DNA of 64,000 bases from JBCDCY01 sp039180875 (GTDB taxonomy: Bacteria > Pseudomonadota > Alphaproteobacteria > Rhodobacterales > Rhodobacteraceae): assembly GCA_039180875.1 (NCBI GenBank), contig JBCDCY010000004.1, positions 62,001 to 126,000 of the forward strand. The letters are read 5' to 3'. Shown here piece by piece: positions 49,044 to 57,712 of this stretch (positions are counted from its first letter, which is position 1; every line of letters starts with the position of its first letter). Under the pieces are notes generated by a model that made no database searches, was not told where the DNA came from, and was given only the letters and a program-made list of their open reading frames with translations. A program made the translations under genes and the position numbers.

Positions 49044-50002
49044 GTCATCGTCAGCACCACCTTGCCGGTGGCTTTGCGGCTGGTCAGCAGATCGAGCGCT
49101 TCGTTCGCTTGCTCCAGCGGCAGGGCGTGGCTGACATGGGGTTTCAGCTTGCCTTCACCGTACCAGGCGAAGAGCTGGCGGAAGCTCTCCACCAACACCT
49201 GGGGTTTGAAACGAGAATAGGCGCCCCAATAGAAGCCGTGCACCGTGAGGTTCTTCACCAGCAGGATGTTGGCCGGGATCTGCGGCACGTCGCCTGAGGC
49301 GAAGCCGAGGGGGAGGAGCCGTGCCTCGGGCTTCGTCGCCCGCATCGCCGCCATGAACTGGTCGCCGCCCACCGGGTCGTAGACGACGTCGGCCCCGCCG
49401 AGGGCCTTCACCGCCTCCCGGATATCGTCGGTGTCGCTGTCAATCAAATGGTCGGCGCCGACCTCGCGGGCGACGGCGAGCTTCTCCGCCCCCCGGGCGC
49501 AGGCGATCACGGTCGCCCCCATCAACTTGCCGATCTCGACCGCCGTCAGGCCGACACCGCCGGCGGCGCCGAGGACCAGCAGGGTCTCCCCCGGCTGCAG
49601 CTTGGCGCGGTAGTCGAGGCCCACATGGCTCGTCCCGTAGGCGACGAGGAAGGCCGCCACATGCTCCGCCGGCATACCGTCCGGCACCGGCACGCAGCTT
49701 GTGGCCGGGGCGCAGACATGCTCGGCAAAGCCGCCATGGCCGGAGAGTGCGGCGACCCGGTCCCCGACCTTCGGGAACTTGACGCCCTCACCCTGGGCCG
49801 CGACCGTCGCCGCCACCTCCATCCCCGGGGCGAAGGGTAGGTCGGGCTTTTCCTGGTAGGTGCCCTTCACCATCAATGTGTCGCCGAAATTCACGCCGCA
49901 GGCCTCGACCCGCAGCAGCACTTCGCCGGGCCCGGGGCTGGGCGTCTCCGCCTCGTCGAGGCGCAAGGGTTCGTTGAGCGCATGGACCCGCATCGCGCGC
50001 AT
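49040..50002 (-). CDS. NADPH:quinone oxidoreductase-type MDR dehydrogenase
   Basis: A 320-residue zinc-free medium-chain dehydrogenase of the quinone oxidoreductase (QorA-like) group. It has the GroES-like start ETPSPGPGEVLLRVEACGVNFGDTL, PGMEVAATV and the nucleotide-binding loop VLGAAGGVGLTAVEIGKLMGA. Cysteine ligands for structural or catalytic zinc are lacking. It would reduce quinones or enones with NADPH. ATG 50002 has GGAGGAAG upstream; the frame is open further back but without similarity. Confidence 0.88.
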   Translation of the reverse strand: MRAMRVHALNEPLRLDEAETPSPGPGEVLLRVEACGVNFGDTLMVKGTYQEKPDLPFAPGMEVAATVAAQGEGVKFPKVGDRVAALSGHGGFAEHVCAPATSCVPVPDGMPAEHVAAFLVAYGTSHVGLDYRAKLQPGETLLVLGAAGGVGLTAVEIGKLMGATVIACARGAEKLAVAREVGADHLIDSDTDDIREAVKALGGADVVYDPVGGDQFMAAMRATKPEARLLPLGFASGDVPQIPANILLVKNLTVHGFYWGAYSRFKPQVLVESFRQLFAWYGEGKLKPHVSHALPLEQANEALDLLTSRKATGKVVLTMT

Positions 50003-50062
50003 GTGTCTTCCTCCGATTTTTCGGTAGGGTGCCGTGGTTTCGCGCCCTGAACGGAGGCCAGA

Positions 50063-51115
50063 GTGGCCCTGCCCGACAAAATCCTCAAGGCATTCCACGT
50101 GCAGATGCGCGCCTGTGAGCGGCTCGGCTCGCCCTTCACCGCCCGGCTTTGTCGCCTGCTGCCGCCAGCCCTGGCGGCGGAGACACCGGTGGGCTTGCGG
50201 GTGCGGGACTGGGCGGGCGATCCGATCGCCGATGCCCTGGCCCTGCGGGTCTGCGGCGGCCTGCAATGGCTCGCCCGTCAGGCGCCGGACAGCGTGCTCG
50301 GCGCCGTCTTTCCTCCGGCGAACCGGGACGATGCGGCGCTTGCCGAGGCGCTCGACGCCACGCTCAGCGATCGGGCGGGGGAGCTACTGCCCTGGCTCGA
50401 CCGCCCGCCCCAGACCAACGAAGTCGCCCGCTCCGGCATCCTGCTTGGCGGGCTCTTGCACATCGCCGATCGGACCTGGCCGGCGGTGGAGTTGCTGGAG
50501 ATCGGGGCGAGTGCGGGGGTGAACCTTGCCCTCGACAAGCAATCCTATGACCTAGGAGAGGGTCGGGTTTGGGGGCCGGAGGCGGCCGAGGTACGCATCG
50601 CCTGCGCCTGGCAAGGCGCGCCGCCGCCGCTCGAGGCGCCGCTGCGGGTCGTCGCCAGGGCCGGCTGCGATGCGGCGCCCATCAATGCGGCCGATCCCGA
50701 GGCGCGGGACCGGATGCTCGCCTATATCTGGCCCGACCAGGTGGCCCGCCAGGCCCGGGCCCGGGCCGCGCTGCTGACCGCCGCGGGGTTGGGCATCCGG
50801 GTCGAGCGGGCGGATGCTGGTGCCTGGGTCCCGGCGCGCCTGGCCGAGCCCGCGCGCCCCGCCACCACCCGCGTCGTTATGCACTCCATCATGTGGCAGT
50901 ACCTGCCCGAGGCGACGAAGGAGGCGATCGAAGGGGCGATCCGCGATGCCGGCCGGGCGGCGACCCCGGCCAGTTCCGTTGCCTGGCTGCGGCTCGAGCC
51001 CGACGGCGCCCCCCACTCCGCCGCGATCCTGCTCGATCTCTGGCCCGGCGATCTGTCGCTGGAGCTTGGCCGCGGGGACTATCACGGACGCTGGGCCGAG
51101 TGGGCCGATGTCTGA
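50063..51115 (+). CDS. DUF2332 family protein
   Basis: A 350-residue protein matching DUF2332. Characteristic stretches are FHVQMRACERLGSPFTARLC, QTNEVARSGILLGGLLHIAD, LLEIGASAGVNLALDKQSYD (a methyltransferase-like EIGASAGVN loop), RDRMLAYIWPDQVARQARAR and VVMHSIMWQYLPEATKEAI. The loop suggests an S-adenosylmethionine-type Rossmann fold, but no activity is known to me. GTG 50063 follows GGAGG at 50053-50057. It is divergent from the oxidoreductase gene and convergent with the lactonase gene. Confidence 0.82.
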   Translation: MALPDKILKAFHVQMRACERLGSPFTARLCRLLPPALAAETPVGLRVRDWAGDPIADALALRVCGGLQWLARQAPDSVLGAVFPPANRDDAALAEALDATLSDRAGELLPWLDRPPQTNEVARSGILLGGLLHIADRTWPAVELLEIGASAGVNLALDKQSYDLGEGRVWGPEAAEVRIACAWQGAPPPLEAPLRVVARAGCDAAPINAADPEARDRMLAYIWPDQVARQARARAALLTAAGLGIRVERADAGAWVPARLAEPARPATTRVVMHSIMWQYLPEATKEAIEGAIRDAGRAATPASSVAWLRLEPDGAPHSAAILLDLWPGDLSLELGRGDYHGRWAEWADV

Positions 51116-51130
51116 GGGACCTCGGGGCGG

Positions 51131-52018
51131 CTAGCCCGTGGGAAAAAGCCGCTCCGCGTAGCGGTCCTCCAGGAGCCCTGTGGCGCCCGGCTCGGCCACA
51201 AAGATGCAGCCGGAGAGGGGGTTGGCCGCCACGTCCGCCTCGCTCATCTGCTCCCGCGCCGTGGTGATGTAGAGCCGGTCGAGCGCCGGGCCCCCGAAGC
51301 AGCAGCAGGTGACCTGCGGCACCGGCAGGGTGACGCGCCGCCCGGTGCTGCCGTCGGGTCGCACCTCGACCACATCAGCGCCGTTGAAGCGGGCGTTCCA
51401 AAGATGGCCCTCGGCATCGACGGAGGAGCCGTCGGGAAAACCCTCCCCCTCCGCCAGCTTCAGCAGCACCGACCAGGTGCCGACCGCGCCGCTCTCAGGA
51501 TCATAGGACGCCTGACGGATCTCGGCCGTCGGGCTGTCGGCGAAGTAGATCGTGGCGCCGTCGGGTGAGAAGCAGATGGAGTTCGAGCAGCCGATGTCGG
51601 TCGCGAGCGTCGCCACCTGCCCGCCGGCGTAGCGGGTGAGCGACGAGGTGGGCTTCAACCCATCCTCGTTCATGCCGCCCACCAGAAAGCGCCCCTGCCG
51701 GTCGCAGCGTCCGTCGTTGTAGCGCGTGCTCGGCTGGTCAGGCTCGAAATCCGTTAGGCGATCGAGCCGGTCGCCCTCCGGATCCCAGCGGAAGAGCCCG
51801 CTCTCGAAGGCCGCGAGGATGTGACCCGCGGGATCGAAGGCGAAGGAGCCGAGCCGCTCGATCGTCTCGACGCTCCGCACGTTGCCGCCATCGGCGTCGC
51901 AGGACCAGAAACTCCGCCCGTGGATGTCGGTCCAGTAGACCCGCTCCGTCACCGGGTTCCACTGGATGCCCTCGGCCAGGATGCAGTCCGAGCGGACCAG
52001 AAGCTCCGCCTGCATCAC
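51131..52018 (-). CDS. SMP-30/gluconolactonase family sugar lactonase
   Basis: A 295-residue six-bladed beta-propeller lactonase of the SMP-30/regucalcin family. Probable metal ligands are Glu in LAEGIQWNP, Asn in STRYNDGRCDRQGRFLVGG and Asp in FPDGSSVDAEGHLWNARFNG; GPALDRLYITTAR is another signature. It would hydrolyse an aldonolactone, and the xylose importer and D-xylose dehydrogenase-like SDR nearby suggest xylono- or arabinonolactone, as for Caulobacter XylC. Its start overlaps the ATPase stop by 4 bases, so it belongs to the xylF-xylH-xylG operon. Confidence 0.86.
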   Translation of the reverse strand: MMQAELLVRSDCILAEGIQWNPVTERVYWTDIHGRSFWSCDADGGNVRSVETIERLGSFAFDPAGHILAAFESGLFRWDPEGDRLDRLTDFEPDQPSTRYNDGRCDRQGRFLVGGMNEDGLKPTSSLTRYAGGQVATLATDIGCSNSICFSPDGATIYFADSPTAEIRQASYDPESGAVGTWSVLLKLAEGEGFPDGSSVDAEGHLWNARFNGADVVEVRPDGSTGRRVTLPVPQVTCCCFGGPALDRLYITTAREQMSEADVAANPLSGCIFVAEPGATGLLEDRYAERLFPTG

Positions 52019-52761
52019 GCGGCCTTCGCGGGTTTCTTGCCGAGGATGATCATGCCGAGCACGTCGTCCTCCGTCACATCCTCGACCCGCTCAGTGCCGA
52101 CAAGCTGGCCGTTCTTCATCACCGAGACCCGGTCGCAGAGCTGGAAGACATCGTGGATGTCGTGGCTGATCAGGAAGATGCCGATACCCTCGGCCTTCAA
52201 TTGCTGGATGAGTTCGGCAACCATCTGCGTCTCGTGCACGCCGAGCGCTGCCGTCGGCTCGTCCATGATCAGGATGCGGGCGTTGAAATAGACCGCGCGG
52301 GCGATGGCGACCGACTGGCGCTGCCCGCCCGAGAGCGCTTTCACGGGGGCCGAGAACTTCTCGAAGTTCGGGTTGAGGCGGCCCATGATCTTCCGCGTCT
52401 CCGCCTCCATCCGGTCGTCGTCGACGAAGCCGAGGGCGGTCGTCAGTTCCCGCCCGAGGAAGAGGTTGGAGGCTGCATCCAGATTGTCGGCGAGCGCCAG
52501 GGTCTGGTAGATCGTCTCGATATTGTGGCGGCGTGCGTCGCGGGGATTGTCGATCTCAACCGGCCGGCCCTCGATCAGGATCTCGCCCGAGTCCTTGCGG
52601 TAGGCGCCCGAGAGCACCTTGATCAGCGTCGACTTGCCCGCGCCGTTGTGGCCCAAGAGACCCACGACTTCGCCGGGGTAAAGGTCCACCGTCACCCCGT
52701 CGACGGCTTTGATGCCGCCGAACGAGAGGTGGATGTCGCGCATCTCGACGAGGGGCGTCAT
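52015..52761 (-). CDS. xylG: Sugar ABC transporter ATP-binding protein, single domain
   Basis: A 248-residue ATPase of the CUT2 (ribose/xylose) class: Walker A GHNGAGKSTLIKVLSG (residues 37-52), signature LSGGQRQSVAIARA, Walker B ARILIMDEPTAALG. E. coli XylG and RbsA carry two fused ATPase domains of about 500 residues; here there is one, as in the FrcA-type systems of rhizobia, so it should work as a homodimer. Signal SHDIHDVFQLCDRVSVMKNG is the H-loop region. It overlaps xylH upstream and the lactonase downstream by 4 bases each. Confidence 0.87.
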   Translation of the reverse strand: MTPLVEMRDIHLSFGGIKAVDGVTVDLYPGEVVGLLGHNGAGKSTLIKVLSGAYRKDSGEILIEGRPVEIDNPRDARRHNIETIYQTLALADNLDAASNLFLGRELTTALGFVDDDRMEAETRKIMGRLNPNFEKFSAPVKALSGGQRQSVAIARAVYFNARILIMDEPTAALGVHETQMVAELIQQLKAEGIGIFLISHDIHDVFQLCDRVSVMKNGQLVGTERVEDVTEDDVLGMIILGKKPAKAA

Positions 52762-54056
52762 GTCGGATCTCCCACGCGCTTCCTGTAGACGATGTCGATC
52801 CAGACGGCGATGACCAGGACCGCGCCGACCACGATGTTCTGCATCGGTGCGTCGACGCCGACCATCGCCATCCCCGATTGCAGCGACTGCATGATGAGCG
52901 CGCCGAGGATGGCGCCGTAGATCGTGCCGAGCCCGCCGGAAAGCGCCGTGCCGCCGATCACCGCCGCGGCGATCACCCGCAGCTCGTCGAGCGTGCCGAT
53001 GTCGTTGCCGTGGTTGGCGAGCCGGGCCGACGCGACGACCGCCGAGAGTGCGCAGAGCGCCCCCATCAGGGCGAAGATCTTCACCGTCAGCAGCCGCGTG
53101 TTGATGCCCGACAGCTCCGACGCATCCGGATTGCCACCCGTTGCGAAGATGTAGCGGCCGAAGCGGGTACGCCGGGCGATGATCGTCATAGCCACCGCAA
53201 CCACTATCAGCAGGAGGACGGAGATCGGCAGGCCATAGCCGGCGGTAAAACCCTCCGGCATCACCTCGCCCCGCGCTTCGAACATCCGCTCAAGCCGGCG
53301 CACCGGGATGTCGTAGGCGTTCAGCACCGCGACGAAACCCAGGATGGCGGCGGTGATCAGGCCGCCAAGCAGCATCTCGGCCCAGACCGGCTTCACCGGA
53401 AAGCCATGGCGGACCTTGTTCACCCGGGCCCGCCAAAGCGCCAGCAAAGCCGCAGCGACGGCGACCAGGCCGACGATCCAGGAGGCCGCCTCGCCCAACG
53501 TCCCGTTCGTGCCGCCGAGCATCACGAAAGTGCCGTCGAGCGGTCCGATGGTCTGACCATTGGTGATCTGCCAGCCGACATTGCGCCAAATCAGCAAGCC
53601 GCCGAGCGTCACGATGAAGGCCGGGATCGTGAGGTAGCCGACGAGATAGCCGTGAAAGGCGCCGATCGCCGTGCCGACCACCAGGCCCGCGAGGATAGCC
53701 AGGATCCAGATCGCCGGATGCCCGAGCTCCAGCCCGAAGAGCCCCGGCAGCCAGACCGTCTGGGTCATCGCCATGACGGCCGAACAGGTGGCCAGCAGCG
53801 AGCCGACCGAGAGGTCGATATGCCGCGTCACGATCACGAAGACCATGCCGGTGGCCATGATCGCGACAGAGACGGTCTGGATCGTCAGGTTGAAGATGTT
53901 GCGCGGCGTCAGGAACCGCCCGTCCGTCGCCAGATCAAAGGCGAGGCAGAGGAGCGCGAAGGCCCCGATCATGCCGAGGAGCCGCGTGTCGATCTCCAGC
54001 GTCTGGATCAGGTTACGCCGGGGTCGATCGGTGGCCTGGGCGGTGGTCTCTGTCAT
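52758..54056 (-). CDS. xylH: Xylose-type ABC transporter permease
   Basis: A 432-residue CUT2 permease with about 12 hydrophobic segments; XylH permeases are this long, against about 320 for RbsC. Family stretches are FLTPRNIFNLTIQTVSVAIM, VTRHIDLSVGSLLATCSAVM, VGYLTIPAFIVTLGGLLIWR, ATGGNPDASELSGINTRLLT and AAAVIGGTALSGGLGTIYGA. It lies between xylF and xylG on the minus strand. Two strong hairpins separate it from xylF. Confidence 0.9.
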   Translation of the reverse strand: MTETTAQATDRPRRNLIQTLEIDTRLLGMIGAFALLCLAFDLATDGRFLTPRNIFNLTIQTVSVAIMATGMVFVIVTRHIDLSVGSLLATCSAVMAMTQTVWLPGLFGLELGHPAIWILAILAGLVVGTAIGAFHGYLVGYLTIPAFIVTLGGLLIWRNVGWQITNGQTIGPLDGTFVMLGGTNGTLGEAASWIVGLVAVAAALLALWRARVNKVRHGFPVKPVWAEMLLGGLITAAILGFVAVLNAYDIPVRRLERMFEARGEVMPEGFTAGYGLPISVLLLIVVAVAMTIIARRTRFGRYIFATGGNPDASELSGINTRLLTVKIFALMGALCALSAVVASARLANHGNDIGTLDELRVIAAAVIGGTALSGGLGTIYGAILGALIMQSLQSGMAMVGVDAPMQNIVVGAVLVIAVWIDIVYRKRVGDPT

Positions 54057-54084
54057 CGGAGCCTCGTCGCATCTGGCCCGCGCC

Positions 54085-54136
54085 GCCCCGGCCTTGAGCC
54101 GGGGCCTCGCCGAGGTCCCGGGCCGGGGCCCGGGAC
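54085..54136 (-). terminator. Tandem hairpins between xylF and xylH
   Basis: GCCCCGGC (54085-54092) pairs with GCCGGGGC (54098-54105), loop CTTGA. GTCCCGGGCC (54115-54124) pairs with GGCCCGGGAC (54127-54136), with inner pairs likely open. They sit just after the xylF stop on the minus strand and could reduce read-through or stabilise xylF mRNA, giving an excess of binding protein. Confidence 0.6.
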
Positions 54137-54152
54137 AGCGCGCCGGCCGGGC

Positions 54153-55175
54153 TTAGTTACAGGGCGCCGGGCCGTTCGAGACACCCTGGCAGAGCGCTTC
54201 CTGGGTGATCCAGCCGGCATCGACGACGACGGAGAGGTTGTCGGCCGTCACCGGCAGCGGCTCGAGGAAGAGCGCCGTCAGCGTGGTGCCGGCCGGCGAC
54301 GTCCACTCCGCCGCGCCGTCGACATCGGCCATCGCCGTACCGTTGGCGAGCGCCACCGCGATCTCGCCAGCCGCCCGGCCGAGGTCGCGGGCGTCCTTCC
54401 AGACGCTCACGGTCTGGGTGCCGAGCGCGACGCGGTTGAGCGCCGCGTGGTCGCCGTCCTGGCCGGAGACCGGGATGCCCTCCATCCCCTGGGCGGTGAG
54501 CGCCGCGACGACGCCGCCCGCGGTGCCGTCGTTCGAGGCGACCACGGCGTCGACGTTGTTGTCCTCAGCCGTCAGGATCTGCTCCATGTTGCGCTGGGCG
54601 TTGGCGGGCAGCCAGCCGTCGGTATAGGCCTCGGCCACGATGGTCACGTCGCCCGCGTCGATGGCCGCCTGCAGCACCTCCTGCTGGCCGCCGCGCAGGA
54701 AGTCGGCGTTGGGATCGGTGGGCGAGCCCTTGATCATCACGTAATTGCCGGCGGGCTGCGCGGCGAAGACGGCGCGGGCCTGCATCCGGCCGACCTCGAC
54801 ATTATCGAAGGTCAGGTAGAAGGCGCGGGGATCCTCGATCAGGCGGTCATAGCCGACGACCGGAATGCCCTCGTCCGCCGCCGCCTGCACCGCCGGCCCG
54901 ATGGCCTGGGCGTCCTGGGCGAGGATGATCAGCGCATCGACGCCGCGGGCGATCAGGCTCTCGATATCGGAGAGCTGCTTGGCGGACGAGGATTGCGCGT
55001 CGGCCGAGACATACTCGGCACCCGCGGCCTCAAGCGCCGCGACGATGGCGGCCTCATCGGTCTTCCAGCGCTCCTCCTGGAAATTCGACCAGCTCACGCC
55101 GATGGTCTGGGCCGAGGCGGCGCCGATGCCGCCAAGGGTCACGGCGGCCGCCGCCAGCACGGTTAGGGATCTCAT
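54153..55175 (-). CDS. xylF: Xylose-type periplasmic sugar-binding protein
   Basis: A 340-residue type I periplasmic binding protein. Residues 1-22 are a signal peptide (MRSLTVLAAAAVTLGGIGAA then SA). XylF-like features are IGVSWSNFQEERWKTDEAAI, VDALIILAQDAQAIGPAVQA, VVGYDRLIED, and the C-terminus DAGWITQEALCQGV ending in PCN with two Cys that may form a disulfide. These fit D-xylose binding, although related proteins (ChvE-type) bind arabinose, glucose or galactose. GGAGGAG precedes ATG 55175. It is the first gene of its operon and divergent from the FG-GAP gene. Confidence 0.88.
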   Translation of the reverse strand: MRSLTVLAAAAVTLGGIGAASAQTIGVSWSNFQEERWKTDEAAIVAALEAAGAEYVSADAQSSSAKQLSDIESLIARGVDALIILAQDAQAIGPAVQAAADEGIPVVGYDRLIEDPRAFYLTFDNVEVGRMQARAVFAAQPAGNYVMIKGSPTDPNADFLRGGQQEVLQAAIDAGDVTIVAEAYTDGWLPANAQRNMEQILTAEDNNVDAVVASNDGTAGGVVAALTAQGMEGIPVSGQDGDHAALNRVALGTQTVSVWKDARDLGRAAGEIAVALANGTAMADVDGAAEWTSPAGTTLTALFLEPLPVTADNLSVVVDAGWITQEALCQGVSNGPAPCN

Positions 55176-55353
55176 AGCAACTCCTCCCTGGAGGTTTGTC
55201 GTTTGTGCGGGCAGGGCCCGAAGGTCTCACGCGACGGCATGCACTCCGTCGATCCTGAAGCTGCGAGTATTTTCTTCATCTGTCAAATTAATTATGGCCA
55301 ACGCCGCTCAGGTTTGCCATCCTTGGGCTGTAACGGGGAGGCTGTGCTCAGCG
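55176..55353. promoter_or_regulatory. Divergent promoter region between xylF and the FG-GAP/UnbV gene
   Basis: This 178-base gap serves two divergent operons and is the likely target of the ROK regulator encoded at 57.7 kb. A low-GC stretch at 55265-55300 (TTCTTCATCTGTCAAATTAA) is a plausible promoter core. I did not find an unambiguous palindromic operator by eye. Confidence 0.5.
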
Positions 55354-56919
55354 ATGTCTGTTTGTTGTCAGTGGGTTGGAGCGTTGATGGGTCTCGGGGC
55401 GCTGGTGGCGGCGATGCCTGTCTCGGCCAACGGTGACGACCCGCGCACGCCGCACTTCGTCGATGCGACGGCGGTCTCCGGCCTCTCCCACACCTTCGGC
55501 GGTGGGCCGGAGTTTGTGGTGGGGGGCGGCGGCGCGGCCTTCGACTGCAACGGCGACGGCCTGCCGGAGGTCGCCTTGGCCGGCGGCGACGCGCCTCTCA
55601 CCATCTGGCGCAATCGCTCGCTGCCCGGGGGCGCCGTGACCCTGCAGCCGGTGGAGGATCTGCCGGAGGTGCGGCGGGCCACCGGCGTCTATCCCCTCGA
55701 CATCGACGGCGATGGGGCGCTCGATCTCTTCGTGCTGCGCTTCGGCCAGAACCAGGTGCTGCGCGGCCTCGGCGCCTGCCGGTTCGAGCTGGCCGAGGGG
55801 CTCGGCCTGCCGATGGCGGAGGACTGGACGACCGCCTTCGCCGCGACCTGGACGGATGCCGGCGCACCGCTTCTCGCCATCGGCAATTACGTGCCCCGGG
55901 ACCGGCCGCTGCAGGCCAGCGGGAACTGTGAGCCCTCCTACCTGGTGCCACCGGCGGAGGTGGGGTTTGACGCGCCGATCTCTCTCGGCCCCGGGGCCTG
56001 CACCCTGTCGGCGCTGTTTCTCGATTGGTCGGGGACCGGGCGCATCGACCTCCGCTTTGCCAACGACCGGGAATACTACGATCGCGGCCAGTCGGAGCAG
56101 CTGTGGCGCCTGACGGAGGAAGGGCCGGTCGCCTATACCCGCGACGACGGCTGGGACGCGCCGCAGCTTTGGGGCATGGGCCTCGCCGCCCGGGACATCA
56201 CCGGCGACGACCTGCCGGAGGTCGCCGTGACCTCGATGGCCGACAACCGGCTGGAACGCCTGCGGGCCGAGGCGGGCGGCCAGCCGCGGTTCGACGACGT
56301 CGCCCGCGCCATGGGCGCGACCGCCCACATGCCCCATGTCGGGCCCGACCTGCGCCCCTCGACCGCCTGGCATACGGAGTTCGCCGATTTCAATAACGAC
56401 GCCCAGGCCGATCTGCTGATCGTCAAAGGCAATGTCGATGCCATGCCCCGGATGGCCAACTTCGATCCCGACTCGCTGCTTCTCGGCGACGGTACGCGGT
56501 TCCATGAGCGGAGCTTCGAGGCAGGGATCGCCGTCGACAGCCAGGGCAGGGGGGCCGTGGTGGCGGATCTGAACGGCGACGGCTGGCTCGACCTGATCAC
56601 CGTCAACCGCAACCAGCCCGTCCGGCTCTGGCAGCAGGTGCACGGGGCGGGCGCCTGGATCGCCATCGACCCGCGTCAGGCCGGCGCCAACGCCTTTGCC
56701 GTCGGCGCGCTTGTCGAGGTGAAGGCGGCCGGCATCCGTCAGACCCAGGTCCGCCGGGTGGGCGGCGGCCATGCCGGCGGCACGCTCCTGCCCCTGCATT
56801 TCGGCCTCGCCGAGGCAGAGGAGGCGGATGTCCGCATCCTCTGGCCGGACGGCACAAGCGGCGAATGGCAGACCCTCGCGGCAGGCGAAGCCCATCTGAT
56901 CGAGCGGAGGATGGAATGA
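55354..56919 (+). CDS. Secreted FG-GAP repeat protein with UnbV-like domain (CRTAC1 type)
   Basis: A 521-residue exported protein. The N-terminus has a signal peptide ending AMPVSA near residue 25; ATG 55387 is an alternative start. Several FG-GAP/VCBS blades with calcium-type loops follow: DCNGDGLPEVALAGGD, DIDGDGALDLFVLRF, DITGDDLPEVAVTSMAD, DFNNDAQADLLIVKGN and DLNGDGWLDLITVNRN, consistent with a beta-propeller. The C-terminal domain, VKAAGIRQTQVRRVGGGHAG and FGLAEAEEADVRILWPDGT, matches ASPIC/UnbV. The role of such proteins in bacteria is unclear. It overlaps the SDR gene by 4 bases, which couples a surface protein to sugar oxidation. Confidence 0.8.
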   Translation: MSVCCQWVGALMGLGALVAAMPVSANGDDPRTPHFVDATAVSGLSHTFGGGPEFVVGGGGAAFDCNGDGLPEVALAGGDAPLTIWRNRSLPGGAVTLQPVEDLPEVRRATGVYPLDIDGDGALDLFVLRFGQNQVLRGLGACRFELAEGLGLPMAEDWTTAFAATWTDAGAPLLAIGNYVPRDRPLQASGNCEPSYLVPPAEVGFDAPISLGPGACTLSALFLDWSGTGRIDLRFANDREYYDRGQSEQLWRLTEEGPVAYTRDDGWDAPQLWGMGLAARDITGDDLPEVAVTSMADNRLERLRAEAGGQPRFDDVARAMGATAHMPHVGPDLRPSTAWHTEFADFNNDAQADLLIVKGNVDAMPRMANFDPDSLLLGDGTRFHERSFEAGIAVDSQGRGAVVADLNGDGWLDLITVNRNQPVRLWQQVHGAGAWIAIDPRQAGANAFAVGALVEVKAAGIRQTQVRRVGGGHAGGTLLPLHFGLAEAEEADVRILWPDGTSGEWQTLAAGEAHLIERRME

Positions 56920-57662
56920 GCGACGGGCCGCTGGCGCAGTACCGCGACCTCGCCGGTCGCATCGTCCTCATCACCGGCGGCGCCACCGGCATCGGCGCCG
57001 ACATGGTGCGGGCCTTCCACGGCCAGGGCTCTCACGTCACCTTCGCCGATATCGACGAGGCGGCGGGCCAGGCCCTGGCGGCGGAGCTCTCCGGCAGCAG
57101 CTTCGTGCGCTGCGACGTGACCGACACCCAGGCGCTGCGCGACTGCATCCATGGCGCCGGCGCGCTCGACGTGCTGGTCAACAACGCCGCCAACGACATG
57201 CGGGTAGCGCTCGAGCGCATCGACGAGCCGATGTGGGAGCGGATCGTCTCCGTCAATCTCCGCCATCAGTTCTTCGCCGCCCAGACCGCCGGGGCGGGTA
57301 TGGCCGCCCGGGGCCGTGGCGCGATCATCAACTTCGGCTCGGTAGCGCCGACGCTGCGGATCGCCGATCTCGACGCCTATTCGACCTGCAAGACCGCCGT
57401 GCTGGGCATGACCCGGCAGTTCGCCCGGCATTTCGGCCATAATGGCGTGCGGGTGAACGCCATCGTGCCCGGCGCGATCCTCACCCCTCGCCAGCTCGAG
57501 CTATGGATCACGCCGGAGGATGAGGCGCGTATTCTGGCCGATCAGTGCCTGCATCGCCGCCTGGTCGGGTCGGACGTGGCGGAGATGGCGCTGTTCCTCG
57601 CCTCCGACGTCTCCAGCGCTTGTACGGGCCAGGAATTCGTCGTCGACGGGGGCATGACCTGA
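56916..57662 (+). CDS. SDR oxidoreductase, probable D-xylose 1-dehydrogenase
   Basis: A 248-residue classical short-chain dehydrogenase. The cofactor loop TGGATGIG spans residues 20-27 and the catalytic set is Ser142, Tyr155, Lys159 (INFGSVAP, DAYSTCKTAV). Many positions agree with Caulobacter XylB as I remember it: VLVNNAANDMR, VNLRHQFFAAQ, VPGAILTPRQLELWITPEDE, AQIL-like ILADQCLHRRLV and CTGQEFVVDGG. XylB oxidises D-xylose to xylonolactone with NAD. The xylose importer and lactonase nearby support this. L-arabinose or other aldoses remain possible. It overlaps the genes on both sides or nearly so. Confidence 0.8.
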   Translation: MSDGPLAQYRDLAGRIVLITGGATGIGADMVRAFHGQGSHVTFADIDEAAGQALAAELSGSSFVRCDVTDTQALRDCIHGAGALDVLVNNAANDMRVALERIDEPMWERIVSVNLRHQFFAAQTAGAGMAARGRGAIINFGSVAPTLRIADLDAYSTCKTAVLGMTRQFARHFGHNGVRVNAIVPGAILTPRQLELWITPEDEARILADQCLHRRLVGSDVAEMALFLASDVSSACTGQEFVVDGGMT

Positions 57663-57712
57663 GCCGGGGGCGCATCCCCTGGTCGGCCCGCGCCGATCTG
57701 GTCGCGGCCCTA

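Noticed and set aside
52878..55166. Long plus-strand frame opposite xylH and xylF
   Set aside because: Rich in His, Arg and Gly with no domains; the minus strand has full-length transporter genes.
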